Assembly (NCBI RefSeq): GCF_902499135.1
Contig: NZ_CABVPR010000047.1
Span: forward strand, 1-45,049
DNA from: Burkholderia dolosa
GTDB lineage: Bacteria; Pseudomonadota; Gammaproteobacteria; Burkholderiales; Burkholderiaceae
Direction of reading: 5' to 3'
Length of the DNA: 45,049 nt
A program made the position numbers and the translations under genes. Shown here in pieces: positions 29,190 through 37,310 of the stretch. The notes beneath the pieces were generated by a model that was not told where the DNA came from, ran no database searches, and was given only the letters and a program-made list of their open reading frames with translations. Every line of letters starts with the position of its first letter. The stretch's first letter is position 1.

Positions 29190-30488
29190 ATGAAAGACCT
29201 GCTGGAAATCGACGGCGCGCGCTTGTGGCGCAGCCTGACGGAGATGGCGCGCGTCGGCGCGACGCCGCGCGGCGGCGTGCGGCGCCTCGCGCTGACCGAC
29301 GAAGACCGCCGCGGCCGCGACCTGTTCGCGCAGTGGTGCCGCGACGCGGGCATGACGGTGAGCGTCGACGCGGTCGGCAACCTGTTCGCGCGGCGCGACG
29401 GCATCGACGCGCACGCGGCGCCGGTGCTGATCGGCAGCCATCTCGACACGCAGCCGGAAGGCGGCCGCTTCGACGGCGTGTACGGCGTGCTCGCCGCGCT
29501 CGAACTCGTGCGCACGCTGAACGATGCGCGCATCGCGACCGACAAGCCGCTCGAGATCGTGTCGTGGACCAACGAGGAAGGCGCGCGCTTCGCACCGGCC
29601 ATGCTCGGCTCGGCCGTATTCACCGGCGCGCTGCCGCTCGACGACGCGCTCGCGAAGCGGGACGCCGACGGCATCGCGCTCGGCGATGCGCTGGACGCAT
29701 GCGGCTATCGCGGCACGCGCGCGATCGGCGGCGCGATCGACGCGTATTTCGAAGCGCACATCGAACAGGGGCCCGTGCTCGAGGCGAACGGCACGACGAT
29801 CGGCATCGTGACGGGCGGGCAGGCGATCCGCTGGCTCGACGTGACCGTGACCGGCGTGGCCGCGCATGCGGGCACGACGCCGATGCCGTATCGCAAGGAC
29901 GCGTGTTTCGCGACCGCGCAGATCGCGCTCGAACTCGAGCGGATCGTCGCCGGTTACGCGCCGCGCGGGCTCGCGACGATCGGGCAGATCGACATTCGCC
30001 ACGCGTCGCGCAACACGATTGCCGGCGACCTGACGTTCACCGTCGACCTGCGCCATCACGACGACGCGCAGGTCGATGCGATGGAGCGCGAGCTGCGCGA
30101 CGCGTGTGCGCGCGTCGCGGCCGCGCGCGGCGTACAGGTCGCGATCGACACCTGCTGGCGCAGCCCGGCGACGCCGTTCGACGCCGAATGCGTGGCGCTC
30201 GTCGCGCACGCCGCCGCCGCGTTCGGCTATACGCACGAGCGGATCGTCAGCGGCGCCGGTCACGACGCGATCGTGCTCGCGCGCCGCTTTCCGACCGCGA
30301 TGGTGTTCATTCCGTGCGTCGGCGGACTGTCGCACAACGAAGCCGAGGATGCGTTGCCCGACGACGTGACGCGCGGCACGAACGTGCTGCTGCATGCGGT
30401 ACTCGCGCGTGCGGGCGTCGCGGCCGGCATCGGCGCGGCCGCGCTCGCGCGCCGCGCATCATGCCATTCGACGGACGAGGACCGATGA
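29190..30488 (+). CDS. M20 amidohydrolase (N-carbamoyl-L-amino acid/allantoate hydrolase type)
   Basis: A 432-residue peptidase-M20-fold amidase. Metal and active-site motifs are GSHLDTQPEGGRFDGVYG, SWTNEEGARF, EAHIEQGPVLE, the lid-domain GVAAHAGTTPMPYRKDA and the final GLSHNEAED. The HIEQGP and SHLDTQ pair puts it in the HyuC/AllC subfamily, which hydrolyses N-carbamoyl amino acids, beta-ureidopropionate or allantoate; the exact substrate is open. It overlaps the next gene by 4 bases (ATGA). Confidence 0.93.
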   Translation: MKDLLEIDGARLWRSLTEMARVGATPRGGVRRLALTDEDRRGRDLFAQWCRDAGMTVSVDAVGNLFARRDGIDAHAAPVLIGSHLDTQPEGGRFDGVYGVLAALELVRTLNDARIATDKPLEIVSWTNEEGARFAPAMLGSAVFTGALPLDDALAKRDADGIALGDALDACGYRGTRAIGGAIDAYFEAHIEQGPVLEANGTTIGIVTGGQAIRWLDVTVTGVAAHAGTTPMPYRKDACFATAQIALELERIVAGYAPRGLATIGQIDIRHASRNTIAGDLTFTVDLRHHDDAQVDAMERELRDACARVAAARGVQVAIDTCWRSPATPFDAECVALVAHAAAAFGYTHERIVSGAGHDAIVLARRFPTAMVFIPCVGGLSHNEAEDALPDDVTRGTNVLLHAVLARAGVAAGIGAAALARRASCHSTDEDR

Positions 30489-31510
30489 TGAACACGTATT
30501 TCCATCCCGAACAATTGCTGCACCATCCGCGCACGTATCTGTCGCGCGGCCGGATGCGCGAGCCGCAGGAAGTGCCCGAGCGCGCGGCGCGGCTCGTCGC
30601 GGCCGTGCGCGCGCTCGACTTCGACGTGCGCGAGCCGGCCGATCGCGGCACTGCGCCGATCGCGGCCGTGCACGACATGAATTACCTGCGCTTTCTCGAG
30701 GACGCGCATCGCGACTGGAAGCGCATGCCGGACGACTGGGGCGACGAAGTGATGTCGAACATCTTCGTGCGCGACCCGAACCCGCTGCGCGGCGTGCTCG
30801 CGAAAGCCGCCCGCTATCTGGCCGACGGCAGCTGCCCGATCGGCGCGAACACGTGGCGCGCCGCGTACTGGTCCGCGCAGAGCGCGCTCGCGGCCACGGC
30901 CGACGTCAACGACGGCGCGCGCGACGCATATGCGCTGTGCCGGCCGCCCGGCCATCACGCGCGTCGCGACGCGGCCGGCGGGTTCTGCTATCTGAACAAC
31001 GCGGCGATCGCCGCGCAGTCGCTGCTCGCGCGCCACCGGCGCGTCGCGATACTCGACACCGACATGCATCACGGGCAGGGCGTGCAGGAAATCTTCTACG
31101 GCCGCGACGACGTGCTGTACGTGTCGATCCACGGCGACCCGACGAATTTCTATCCGGTCGTCGCCGGCTATGAAGACGAGACGGGCGCCGGCGCCGGCGA
31201 CGGCTTCAACGTCAATCTGCCGATGCCGCACGGCGCGCCGGAGTCGACGTTCTTCGAGCGCCTCGACGACGCGCTGCGCGTGCTGGCGCGCTTCGAGCCC
31301 GACGCGCTCGTGCTCGCGCTCGGCTTCGATATCTACCGCGACGATCCGCAGTCGCAGGTCGCGGTGACGACCGACGGTTTCGCGCGGCTCGGCGGCGCGA
31401 TCGGCGCGTTGCGTTTGCCGACGGTCGTCGTGCAGGAAGGCGGCTATCACCTGGACAGCCTCGACGCGAACGCGCGCGCGTTCTTCGGCGGATTCGCGGC
31501 CGCGCGCTGA
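30485..31510 (+). CDS. Histone-deacetylase-fold acetylpolyamine amidohydrolase-like enzyme
   Basis: A 341-residue class-II-type deacetylase. Active-site motifs RPPGHHARR (His157/158), GGFCYLNNAA, DTDMHHGQG (zinc ligands Asp193 and His195), LGFDIYRDDP (Asp282) and EGGY (Tyr321) are complete. The family includes acetylpolyamine amidohydrolases, and position and length suit that role. Genetic coupling to an MFS importer and an M20 amidase suggests use of acetylated amines or carbamoyl compounds as nitrogen or carbon source. A deacetylation of protein lysines cannot be excluded. ATG 30485 overlaps the previous stop; 30488 is an equal alternative. Confidence 0.92.
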   Translation: MMNTYFHPEQLLHHPRTYLSRGRMREPQEVPERAARLVAAVRALDFDVREPADRGTAPIAAVHDMNYLRFLEDAHRDWKRMPDDWGDEVMSNIFVRDPNPLRGVLAKAARYLADGSCPIGANTWRAAYWSAQSALAATADVNDGARDAYALCRPPGHHARRDAAGGFCYLNNAAIAAQSLLARHRRVAILDTDMHHGQGVQEIFYGRDDVLYVSIHGDPTNFYPVVAGYEDETGAGAGDGFNVNLPMPHGAPESTFFERLDDALRVLARFEPDALVLALGFDIYRDDPQSQVAVTTDGFARLGGAIGALRLPTVVVQEGGYHLDSLDANARAFFGGFAAAR

Positions 31511-31550
31511 CGGTCGATGCGCGGCCCGCCGCTGACGCGGCTCACGATGT

Positions 31551-31585
31551 ACGACGCCCGCACCGGATGCCGGTGCGGGTGTCGT
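31551..31585. terminator. Long hairpin between convergent deacetylase and MFS genes
   Basis: 10-bp perfect core stem CCCGCACCGG/CCGGTGCGGG with a 3-nt ATG loop, extended beyond a G-T pair by five more base pairs. It has no T-tract. Likely a bidirectional terminator. Confidence 0.65.
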
Positions 31586-31628
31586 CGTATGGGCGAGCGC
31601 AAGCCGGCGCATGCCGGCGGGTGCGCAG

Positions 31629-32834
31629 TTACGAACGCGCGGCGACCGGCGAACGGCGGCGCTGCGCGACCTGCAGCACGACCAGCGCGAGGCCTGCCGC
31701 GGCGATCAGTCCGCCGACGAGCGGCACGGCCGCATAGCCGAAGCCGGCCGAGATCGCGGCGCCGCCGGCCGCGGCGCCGAGTGCGTTGCCGAGGTTGAAC
31801 GCGCCGATGTTGACGGCCGACGCGAGGCCCGGCGCTTCGGACGCCGCGCGCATCACGCGCATCTGCAGCGGCGGCACCACCGCGAACGTCGCGACGCCCC
31901 ATACGAGCAGCGTGGCGGCCGCGCCGGCGTGCGTGCCGGCGAGCAGCGGAAAGGCGGCCATCGTCGCGATCAGCAGCAACAGAAAGCCGACGAGGCTGCC
32001 GTCGAGCGAGCGATCGGCGAGGCGGCCGCCCGCGATGTTGCCGATCGAGAACCCGACGCCGATCAGCACGAGCATCGCGGTCACGAAGCCGGGCGTCGCG
32101 CCGGTCAGGTGTTCGAGCGACGGTGCGACGTACGTGTACAGCGTGAACATCGCGCCGGCGCCGAGCACCGTCGTCAGCAGTGCGCCGAGCACGACCGGCC
32201 GCGTGAGTACCGACAGCTCGGCACGCAGGTTCGGCATCTTGCCGGCTTCGCCTTTCGGCAGCGCGGCGAACAGGCCGGCGATCGCGATCAGCCCGAGGGC
32301 GGCCGTTGCCGCGAACGACATGCGCCAGCCGATGATCTGGCCGAGCCACGTGGCGGCCGGCACGCCGCCGACGTTCGCGATCGTGAGCCCCATGAACATC
32401 GTCGCGACGGCGCTCGCCTGCTTGTCGCGCGGCACGAGGCTCGCCGCGACCACCGAGCCGAGCCCGAAGAACGCGCCGTGATTGAGGCTCGTCACGAGCC
32501 GCGCGAGCAGCAGCGTCGTGTAGTTCGGCGCGACGGCCGACAGCAGGTTGCCGATCGTGAAGATCGTCATCAGCGCGATCAGCGCCGAGCGACGCGGCCA
32601 GCGTGCGAGCAGCAGCGTCATCAGCGGTGCGCCGACCATCACGCCGATCGCGTATGCGCTGATCAGCATGCCGGCTTGCGGAATCGACACGTGCACGCCG
32701 TCGGCGATCACGGGCAGCAGACCCATCGGCGAAAATTCGGTCGTGCCGATGCCGAACGCGCCGGCGGCCAGCGCGAGCAGCGGCAGCGCGGCGCTGCGGC
32801 CGGCGGCGGAACGGGAGGAAGTCGTGGCAGTCAC
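31629..32834 (-). CDS. MFS transporter (AraJ/YdhP-like exporter family)
   Basis: A 401-residue major facilitator. Motifs include FGIGTTEFSPMGLLPVIAD in TM1, typical of the AraJ/YdhP sugar-efflux/purine exporter subgroup, and RLVTSLNHGAFFGLGSV. GTG 32834 is preceded by AGGAG at about 8 bases. A candidate small RNA with its own promoter lies upstream on the same strand. The exported substrate is unknown. Confidence 0.9.
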   Translation of the reverse strand: MTATTSSRSAAGRSAALPLLALAAGAFGIGTTEFSPMGLLPVIADGVHVSIPQAGMLISAYAIGVMVGAPLMTLLLARWPRRSALIALMTIFTIGNLLSAVAPNYTTLLLARLVTSLNHGAFFGLGSVVAASLVPRDKQASAVATMFMGLTIANVGGVPAATWLGQIIGWRMSFAATAALGLIAIAGLFAALPKGEAGKMPNLRAELSVLTRPVVLGALLTTVLGAGAMFTLYTYVAPSLEHLTGATPGFVTAMLVLIGVGFSIGNIAGGRLADRSLDGSLVGFLLLLIATMAAFPLLAGTHAGAAATLLVWGVATFAVVPPLQMRVMRAASEAPGLASAVNIGAFNLGNALGAAAGGAAISAGFGYAAVPLVGGLIAAAGLALVVLQVAQRRRSPVAARS

Positions 32835-33054
32835 GCGGTAGGCTCCTGTAAGCGGTAGACGACGGCACGCGGCCGTCGGGGAACAGCGTGAAGTGTGCCA
32901 GCGCGACTTTTGATGAAAAAGCCGCATCCGGACGAAATTATCTTGAGTCGATGTCAATAATGCGGCGGCCGCGGGAACGGGCCGCCGGCGTCGGCGCATC
33001 GGCGGCGCCGGCCGCTCGGCCCGTGCCGGGCCTTGGCCGATGCGGCGCGGCGCG

Positions 33055-33092
33055 AAAAAAAGCCCCGGTCACAGGGGGGCCGTGACCGGGGC
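33055..33092 (-). terminator. Rho-independent terminator of the candidate sRNA
   Basis: Stem GCCCCGGTCAC/GTGACCGGGGC with a 9-nt loop; on the minus strand it ends in a run of seven T residues. No annotated gene ends at it, so it belongs to an unannotated transcript. Confidence 0.9.
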
Positions 33093-33131
33093 GCGAATGC
33101 ATCCTCTCTTTGGCACGAGGGTATCGGATGC
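33055..33131 (-). ncRNA. Candidate small RNA with strong terminator
   Basis: On the minus strand a good promoter (-10 TATACT at 33138-33143, -35 TTTAGA at 33161-33166, spacer 17) predicts a start near 33131. The transcript would run about 77 nt to an 11-bp GC-rich stem (33062-33072 with 33082-33092) followed by seven T residues. No open frame with a ribosome site lies in it. It could equally be a leader or attenuator of the MFS gene, 220 bases downstream. Confidence 0.55.
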
Positions 33132-33137
33132 GCGCGA

Positions 33138-33166
33138 AGTATATTTCGGGGACGTATGGTTCTAAA
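33138..33166 (-). promoter_or_regulatory. Sigma70-like promoter of the candidate sRNA
   Basis: Minus strand: TTTAGA at 33161-33166 and TATACT at 33138-33143 separated by 17 bases. The -10 has one mismatch from TATAAT. Both lie in AT-rich DNA between GC-rich flanks. Confidence 0.55.
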
Positions 33167-33173
33167 TGGCGTT

Positions 33174-33185
33174 AAACGGCCGTTT
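33174..33185. promoter_or_regulatory. Palindrome adjacent to the sRNA promoter
   Basis: AAACGGCCGTTT, a perfect 12-bp palindrome, flanked by GGC on one side and GCC on the other at equal distance. It is 8 bases upstream of the -35 element and so is an operator candidate. The factor is unknown. Confidence 0.45.
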
Positions 33186-33444
33186 TGGGTGCCAATTTAA
33201 AAATACCGCGGCGTCATGGATTTGAAAGGTCGATTGCCGTGTCGGCGTGCGGCGTGCGCTGGCGGCGACGCGCCGGACACGCCGGTCACGCGACGCCGCG
33301 TGAAACGGGGAAGGGCGGCGCGTGCTGAGTGCCGGGATGACGTGATTCAGGATGCGGCGCGCGACGGCGCTGTCGCGACAGCAGTCGTGGATCCGTCGCG
33401 CGGCGTCGGACGAAGCGCGCCGTGCGGCGAAATGGAGCGGGTCG

Positions 33445-34521
33445 TCAGTTCGCGGCCGGCGCGCTCGCGACCGCGGGCGCCGGAGCGGAATCGGTCGACG
33501 GTGTCGGCGCGTTGGCGGCAGGCGCGGGCGACGCATTCGCCGGTGCAGGCGCCGATGCGGCCGATGCCGGCGACGCAGGTGTCGGCGCCGGCGCCGACGC
33601 TGCGGTGGCCGGTGCCGGAGCGGCAGGTTTCGACGCCGGGTTCGGGCCGGAAGCCGGCGCAGCCACGGCAGCCGGCACGGCAGCAGAAGCCGCCACCGGA
33701 GCCGCCGCGGCCGCGGCCGAACCGACCGGCGCCGATGCGGCGCCCGGCGTCGCGGCGCGCATCACGCCCGGCGCGACCACCGACGAAGGTGCAGCGGGCA
33801 CCGCCGACGCGCCGGACGCCGGCGCGACGCTCGGCGCCGAAAGCGGTACCGGCGGCGCGGGCGGTGTCGGCACGACGGGCGTCGTCATCTTCATCGGTTC
33901 GCCCTGCGGCGTCGGCGCGGGTTCGGGCAGCGGTGTGACCGCTTCCTTCTCGGCCGCCTTCACGGTCGCGCGATCGCGCCGCGCCGGGTCGATCTTCAGG
34001 AAGTGCTCGACGAGGTTGAAGAAACGCTCGTAGAACACGCCGGCCGGGATCGTTTCGCTGGCCGTCTTCACGAGCGCGTCGTCGCTCGAGCCGATCGGCA
34101 GCGACAGCGACCCGAACACGCTGAGTCCGACGCTCGCCGACGTATTCGATTTCTTCAGCGTATAGCGGTCCTGCACCGCGTTCACGTACGCGATGCTCGA
34201 CGAACCGTCCGCATTCGCGTCCGCACACACGACGTGAAACTCGATCACGACGTGCATGTCGTTGCTCGGCTGGAAGTTCTTGCTGCCGTCGACCGCGTCG
34301 TTGCGCGACGACGACACGACGTAGCCCTGACTCAGCAGCGCGCGGCGCGCGGCCTCGCAGGCCGCATCGGACTTCGCGCGGAACGTGTGCGCATACGGGC
34401 TGCTCGTCGCATCGAACTGCTCTTGCTGGTAGATCGGCTTCGGCGGCGACGAGCACGCCGCCAGCACGGTCGCGGCCGCGAACGCGCACGAAACGGAAAA
34501 CAGGCGAAATCGGTTGTGCAT
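33445..34521 (-). CDS. DUF2242 lipoprotein with long Ala/Pro-rich tail
   Basis: A 358-residue predicted lipoprotein. The signal peptide ends at LAACSS (Cys about 23). Residues about 30-185 are the DUF2242 domain, with the start PPKPIYQQEQFDATSSPYA and the block ACEAARRALLSQGYVVSS. The rest, about 170 residues, is a low-complexity Ala/Pro/Ser/Val tail. The domain has no assigned function. I chose ATG 34521 (MHNRFRLF); a TTG four codons upstream (34533) is possible. The gene lies alone on the minus strand. Confidence 0.85.
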   Translation of the reverse strand: MHNRFRLFSVSCAFAAATVLAACSSPPKPIYQQEQFDATSSPYAHTFRAKSDAACEAARRALLSQGYVVSSSRNDAVDGSKNFQPSNDMHVVIEFHVVCADANADGSSSIAYVNAVQDRYTLKKSNTSASVGLSVFGSLSLPIGSSDDALVKTASETIPAGVFYERFFNLVEHFLKIDPARRDRATVKAAEKEAVTPLPEPAPTPQGEPMKMTTPVVPTPPAPPVPLSAPSVAPASGASAVPAAPSSVVAPGVMRAATPGAASAPVGSAAAAAAPVAASAAVPAAVAAPASGPNPASKPAAPAPATAASAPAPTPASPASAASAPAPANASPAPAANAPTPSTDSAPAPAVASAPAAN

Positions 34522-34670
34522 GGCGTCTTTCAAAAGGCTCGGCGAGATGCGTGCAGGGCGCCGCGCGAGGTGCCGGCGAGCAGTCGCGCAACGACGGTGC
34601 CCGCGCGGCGCGGGTGCCGATCTCGTATGGCCGGGGCGCTATTATAGTTTCGTTTGATGTCGCGCTCGCT

Positions 34671-35552
34671 TCAGCCGGCCGCCGCGGCGAGCAATTGCGA
34701 CGTCAGCGGATGGTGTTCGCCGCGCCGCGAGCGGATCGCGTGGATCTCCTCGGTCACGTCGCCGGCGCGCCCGAGCCGCCGCAGCCCGCGCAGCAGCGAC
34801 GCGTCGTTCGCGCCGAGTTCGCTGAGCGGAAACACGCCGAGGCCGCGCGCGGCGAAGACGGCCATCAGCGCGCTGTCTTCGAATTCCCCGACCACGCGCG
34901 GCACGACGCGCTCGCGCTCGAGCCACAGATCGAGGCGCATGCGCAGCGCCGAATGCGCGGTCGGCAACAGCACCGGCAGCTCGGCGAGGCAGGCCGGAAA
35001 GCGCTGCCGCGCGGCGGTCGTGACCAGCGCGGCAGGCCCGTACCAGTCGACCGGCGACGCGACGAGCCGCTCGCTCGTCACGCGCAGGTTCGAATCGGAC
35101 GGCGCGGGCTGGCCGGCCAGCACGAGATCCAGATGATGGAGCGCCAGCTCGGCGAGCAGCGCGTCGGGCTCGCCTTCGTGACAGAGCAGCCGCAGCGTCG
35201 GCGTATCGAGCACCGGCGCGAGGATCGCGTGTGCGGCGAGCTTCGAGATCCCGTCCGCGAGGCCGACCGCGAGCCGCACGGTCGGCCGGCTCGCGGCCGC
35301 ACGCACTTCGTCGGGAATCAGCCGCCCCATCTCGAAGATCGCTTCGGCGCGCGCGTACGCGGCCTGACCGGCGTCGGTCATCGCGACGCCGCGTCCGGCC
35401 GGGCGCAGCAGCTGATGGCCGAGCGATTTCTCGAGCTCGCGCACCTGCGCGCTGATCGTCTGCACGGCCATGTCGAGCCGCTCGGCCGCGCGCGCGAAGC
35501 CGCCTTCCTTCACGACGACCCAGAAATAAAACAGATGTCGGAAATTGAGCAT
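34671..35552 (-). CDS. nhaR: NhaR-like LysR-family transcriptional activator
   Basis: A 293-residue LysR protein. The N-terminal region [20 protein letters not shown] and the w[20 protein letters not shown] match E. coli NhaR (HLYYFWHVYKEGS), as do [15 protein letters not shown] and the GEFEDSALM block near residue 230. E. coli NhaR activates the nhaA Na+/H+ antiporter in response to Na+. Here the divergent gene is terC rather than nhaA, with only 95 bases between starts. The start at 35552 is preferred to a longer 35582 alternative because it aligns with the family N-terminus. Confidence 0.85.
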   Translation of the reverse strand: MLNFRHLFYFWVVVKEGGFARAAERLDMAVQTISAQVRELEKSLGHQLLRPAGRGVAMTDAGQAAYARAEAIFEMGRLIPDEVRAAASRPTVRLAVGLADGISKLAAHAILAPVLDTPTLRLLCHEGEPDALLAELALHHLDLVLAGQPAPSDSNLRVTSERLVASPVDWYGPAALVTTAARQRFPACLAELPVLLPTAHSALRMRLDLWLERERVVPRVVGEFEDSALMAVFAARGLGVFPLSELGANDASLLRGLRRLGRAGDVTEEIHAIRSRRGEHHPLTSQLLAAAAG

Positions 35553-35647
35553 CGGATCGAATCTTCGAAAAAAGCGAACCAAAGAGCAGATTGTCTCTGA
35601 TTTTTACGAAGTGCGATGCGGCATATCATCGGGCTTTCCACTTTCGT

Positions 35648-36415
35648 ATGACCCATTTCATGGACTACCTGCTGACGCTTGCCGCCGATCCGGCCGTCTG
35701 GGCCGCGCTCCTGACGCTCGTCGTGATGGAAGTCGTGCTCGGCATCGACAACCTGATCTTTATCTCGATCCTCAGCAACAAGCTGCCCGAAGCGCAGCGC
35801 GCACGCACGCAGCGCATCGGCATCGGGCTCGCGCTCGTGATGCGGCTCGCGCTGCTCGGCACCGTCGCGTGGATCGCGCGGCTCACCGAACCCGTGTTCA
35901 CGCTCTTCGACCACGCGTTCTCGTGGCGCGACATGATCCTGCTGTCGGGCGGCCTGTTCCTCGTGTGGAAGGCGACGACGGAGATGCATCACCACGTATC
36001 GCACGACGGTGCCGACGCAGGTTCGGCCGGCGGCGCAGCGGGCCTCACGATGTGGGCCGCGATCGGCCAGATCCTGATGCTGGACCTCGTGTTCTCGATC
36101 GACAGCATCGTGACCGCGATCGGCATGACGGAGCACATCCCGATCATGTTCGTCGCGGTGATCGCCGCCGTGACCGTGATGCTGTTTGCCGCGCAGCCGC
36201 TCGCGCGCTTCATCGACCGCAATCCGACCGTCGTGATGCTCGCGCTGTCGTTCCTCGTCGTGATCGGGATGACGCTGATCGCCGAAGGTTTCGGCTCGCA
36301 CGTGCCGAAGGGCTATATCTACGCGGCGATGGCGTTCTCCGCGTTCGTCGAGGGCATGAACATGCTCGCGCGGCGCGCGAAGGCCAAGCGTGCCGCGCAG
36401 ACCGAAGGTCGTTGA
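35648..36415 (+). CDS. TerC-family integral membrane protein
   Basis: A 255-residue membrane protein with about seven hydrophobic segments. Two TerC signature blocks are present: [21 protein letters not shown] and [21 protein letters not shown], with the paired acidic residues thought to be in the ion path. Relatives (Alx, TerC) handle Mn2+ export or tellurite resistance. A variable His/Asp-rich loop lies near residue 120. Starts at 35648 (MTHFMDYL) or 35660 are both possible. It is divergent from an NhaR-like gene, which probably controls it, hinting at regulation by pH or cation. Confidence 0.9.
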   Translation: MTHFMDYLLTLAADPAVWAALLTLVVMEVVLGIDNLIFISILSNKLPEAQRARTQRIGIGLALVMRLALLGTVAWIARLTEPVFTLFDHAFSWRDMILLSGGLFLVWKATTEMHHHVSHDGADAGSAGGAAGLTMWAAIGQILMLDLVFSIDSIVTAIGMTEHIPIMFVAVIAAVTVMLFAAQPLARFIDRNPTVVMLALSFLVVIGMTLIAEGFGSHVPKGYIYAAMAFSAFVEGMNMLARRAKAKRAAQTEGR

Positions 36416-36417
36416 CT

Positions 36418-36464
36418 ATCCGGGCGAGCCGGCGATCCAGTGCCGGACGCCGGCTCGCCCGGAT
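36418..36464 (+). terminator. Hairpin after terC
   Basis: 16-bp perfect stem (36418-36433 with 36449-36464), 15-nt loop, 3 bases after the terC stop codon. There is no long T-tract; it may terminate weakly or protect the mRNA. Confidence 0.6.
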
Positions 36465-36497
36465 TCGTAACCATTTCGCACGCAAAGGAGGAACGCG

Positions 36498-36788
36498 ATG
36501 AAATGTCCCGTCTGCAAGACGCCCGACCTGCTGATGGCCGAGCGCCAGTCGATCGAGATCGACTACTGTCCGACGTGCCGCGGCGTATGGCTCGATCGCG
36601 GCGAACTCGACAAGCTGATCGCGCGCGATACCGGCGAAGCGCCGCCGCGCCGCGACGACCCGCCGGCGCGGCGCGATGCGCACGATCACGACGGCTGGGG
36701 CAGGGACGGACGTTCGTACGACGATCGTCACCGGCACGATGGCCGACGTCGGAAGAAGTCGATGTTCGACCTGTTCGATTTCGATTGA
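36498..36788 (+). CDS. Zinc-ribbon (zf-TFIIB) protein
   Basis: A 96-residue protein. A zinc-binding CPVC at residues 3-6 and CPTC at about 24-27 bracket a DRGELDKL helix, the zf-TFIIB/DUF pattern. The rest is His/Asp/Arg-rich and the C-terminus ends RKKSMFDLFDFD. Function is not established. AGGAGG lies 7 bases before ATG 36498. A strong terminator follows at 36821. Confidence 0.88.
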   Translation: MKCPVCKTPDLLMAERQSIEIDYCPTCRGVWLDRGELDKLIARDTGEAPPRRDDPPARRDAHDHDGWGRDGRSYDDRHRHDGRRRKKSMFDLFDFD

Positions 36789-36820
36789 GATCGCCGCAGC
36801 GCACGCAACACGTTTCAGGA

Positions 36821-36855
36821 AAGCCCCGCCGGGCATCGCGCCCGGCGGGGCTTTT
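36821..36855 (+). terminator. Rho-independent terminator of the zinc-ribbon gene
   Basis: 14-bp perfect stem (36821-36834 with 36840-36853), 5-nt loop, then TTTTT on the plus strand, 33 bases past the stop codon. Confidence 0.95.
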
Positions 36856-36904
36856 TCGTGCAGGCCGCGACGTGCCGGTGCGCGCCGGAGCACGATTCGT
36901 GACG

Positions 36905-37243
36905 CGTTGCCGACCCCGACCTCGATGCGCCGCGGCCGCATTGCGTCGCGACGCGGGATCGTCAGCGCGAGCACGCCGTCGCGCAGGTTCGTGCCGATTC
37001 GCGGCGTGTCGTGCCCGCGCCCGGCGTGAACGTGCACGCGAAGCGCGGCGCACGGACTTCCACTTCCGCATGCCGTACGCGCAGATCGGCCAACGTGTCG
37101 ATGCGCGTATCGGCTTCGATCGTCAGCCTGTCGTCGTGCGCGCTGATGCCGAAATCGTCGCGCGGCACGCCGGCGAGGCCGGCCCACGGCGCGACGCCGT
37201 GCGCGTTGTCGACGATATCGACGGCCGGCTCGATCGCCGGCCG
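36905..37243 (-). pseudogene. Frameshifted small heat-shock protein (Hsp20) gene
   Basis: On the minus strand one frame reads EPAVDIVDNAHGV, AGVPRDDFGISAHDDRL and HAEVEVRAPRFACTFTPGA, typical of the alpha-crystallin domain. After a shift near 37010-37022 the next frame reads IGTNLRDGVLALTIPRRDAM and RPRRIEV, the C-terminal strand and tail. The N-terminus has no start codon in the right frame before 37243 and the 3' end has no stop in place, so the gene is decayed at both ends. It lies against the promoter of the plus-strand dehydrogenase. Confidence 0.8.
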
Positions 37244-37310
37244 GCGCGCATGCCCGCGATTCGATGCGACAATCGGCGCGCTATCCACCCACCACGGAGA
37301 CAGGACGGAC

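Larger units (their letters stand above)
32835..33444. other. 610-base intergenic region holding a candidate small RNA
   Basis: No protein gene is seen. The region holds the MFS promoter, the putative minus-strand sRNA with terminator (33055-33131) and promoter (33138-33166), and a palindrome at 33174-33185. Short open frames overlap these elements and have no start signals. Confidence 0.6.

Noticed and set aside
35553-35647. Manganese (yybP-ykoY) riboswitch before terC
   Set aside because: Only 95 bases between divergent starts and no conserved riboswitch loops visible.
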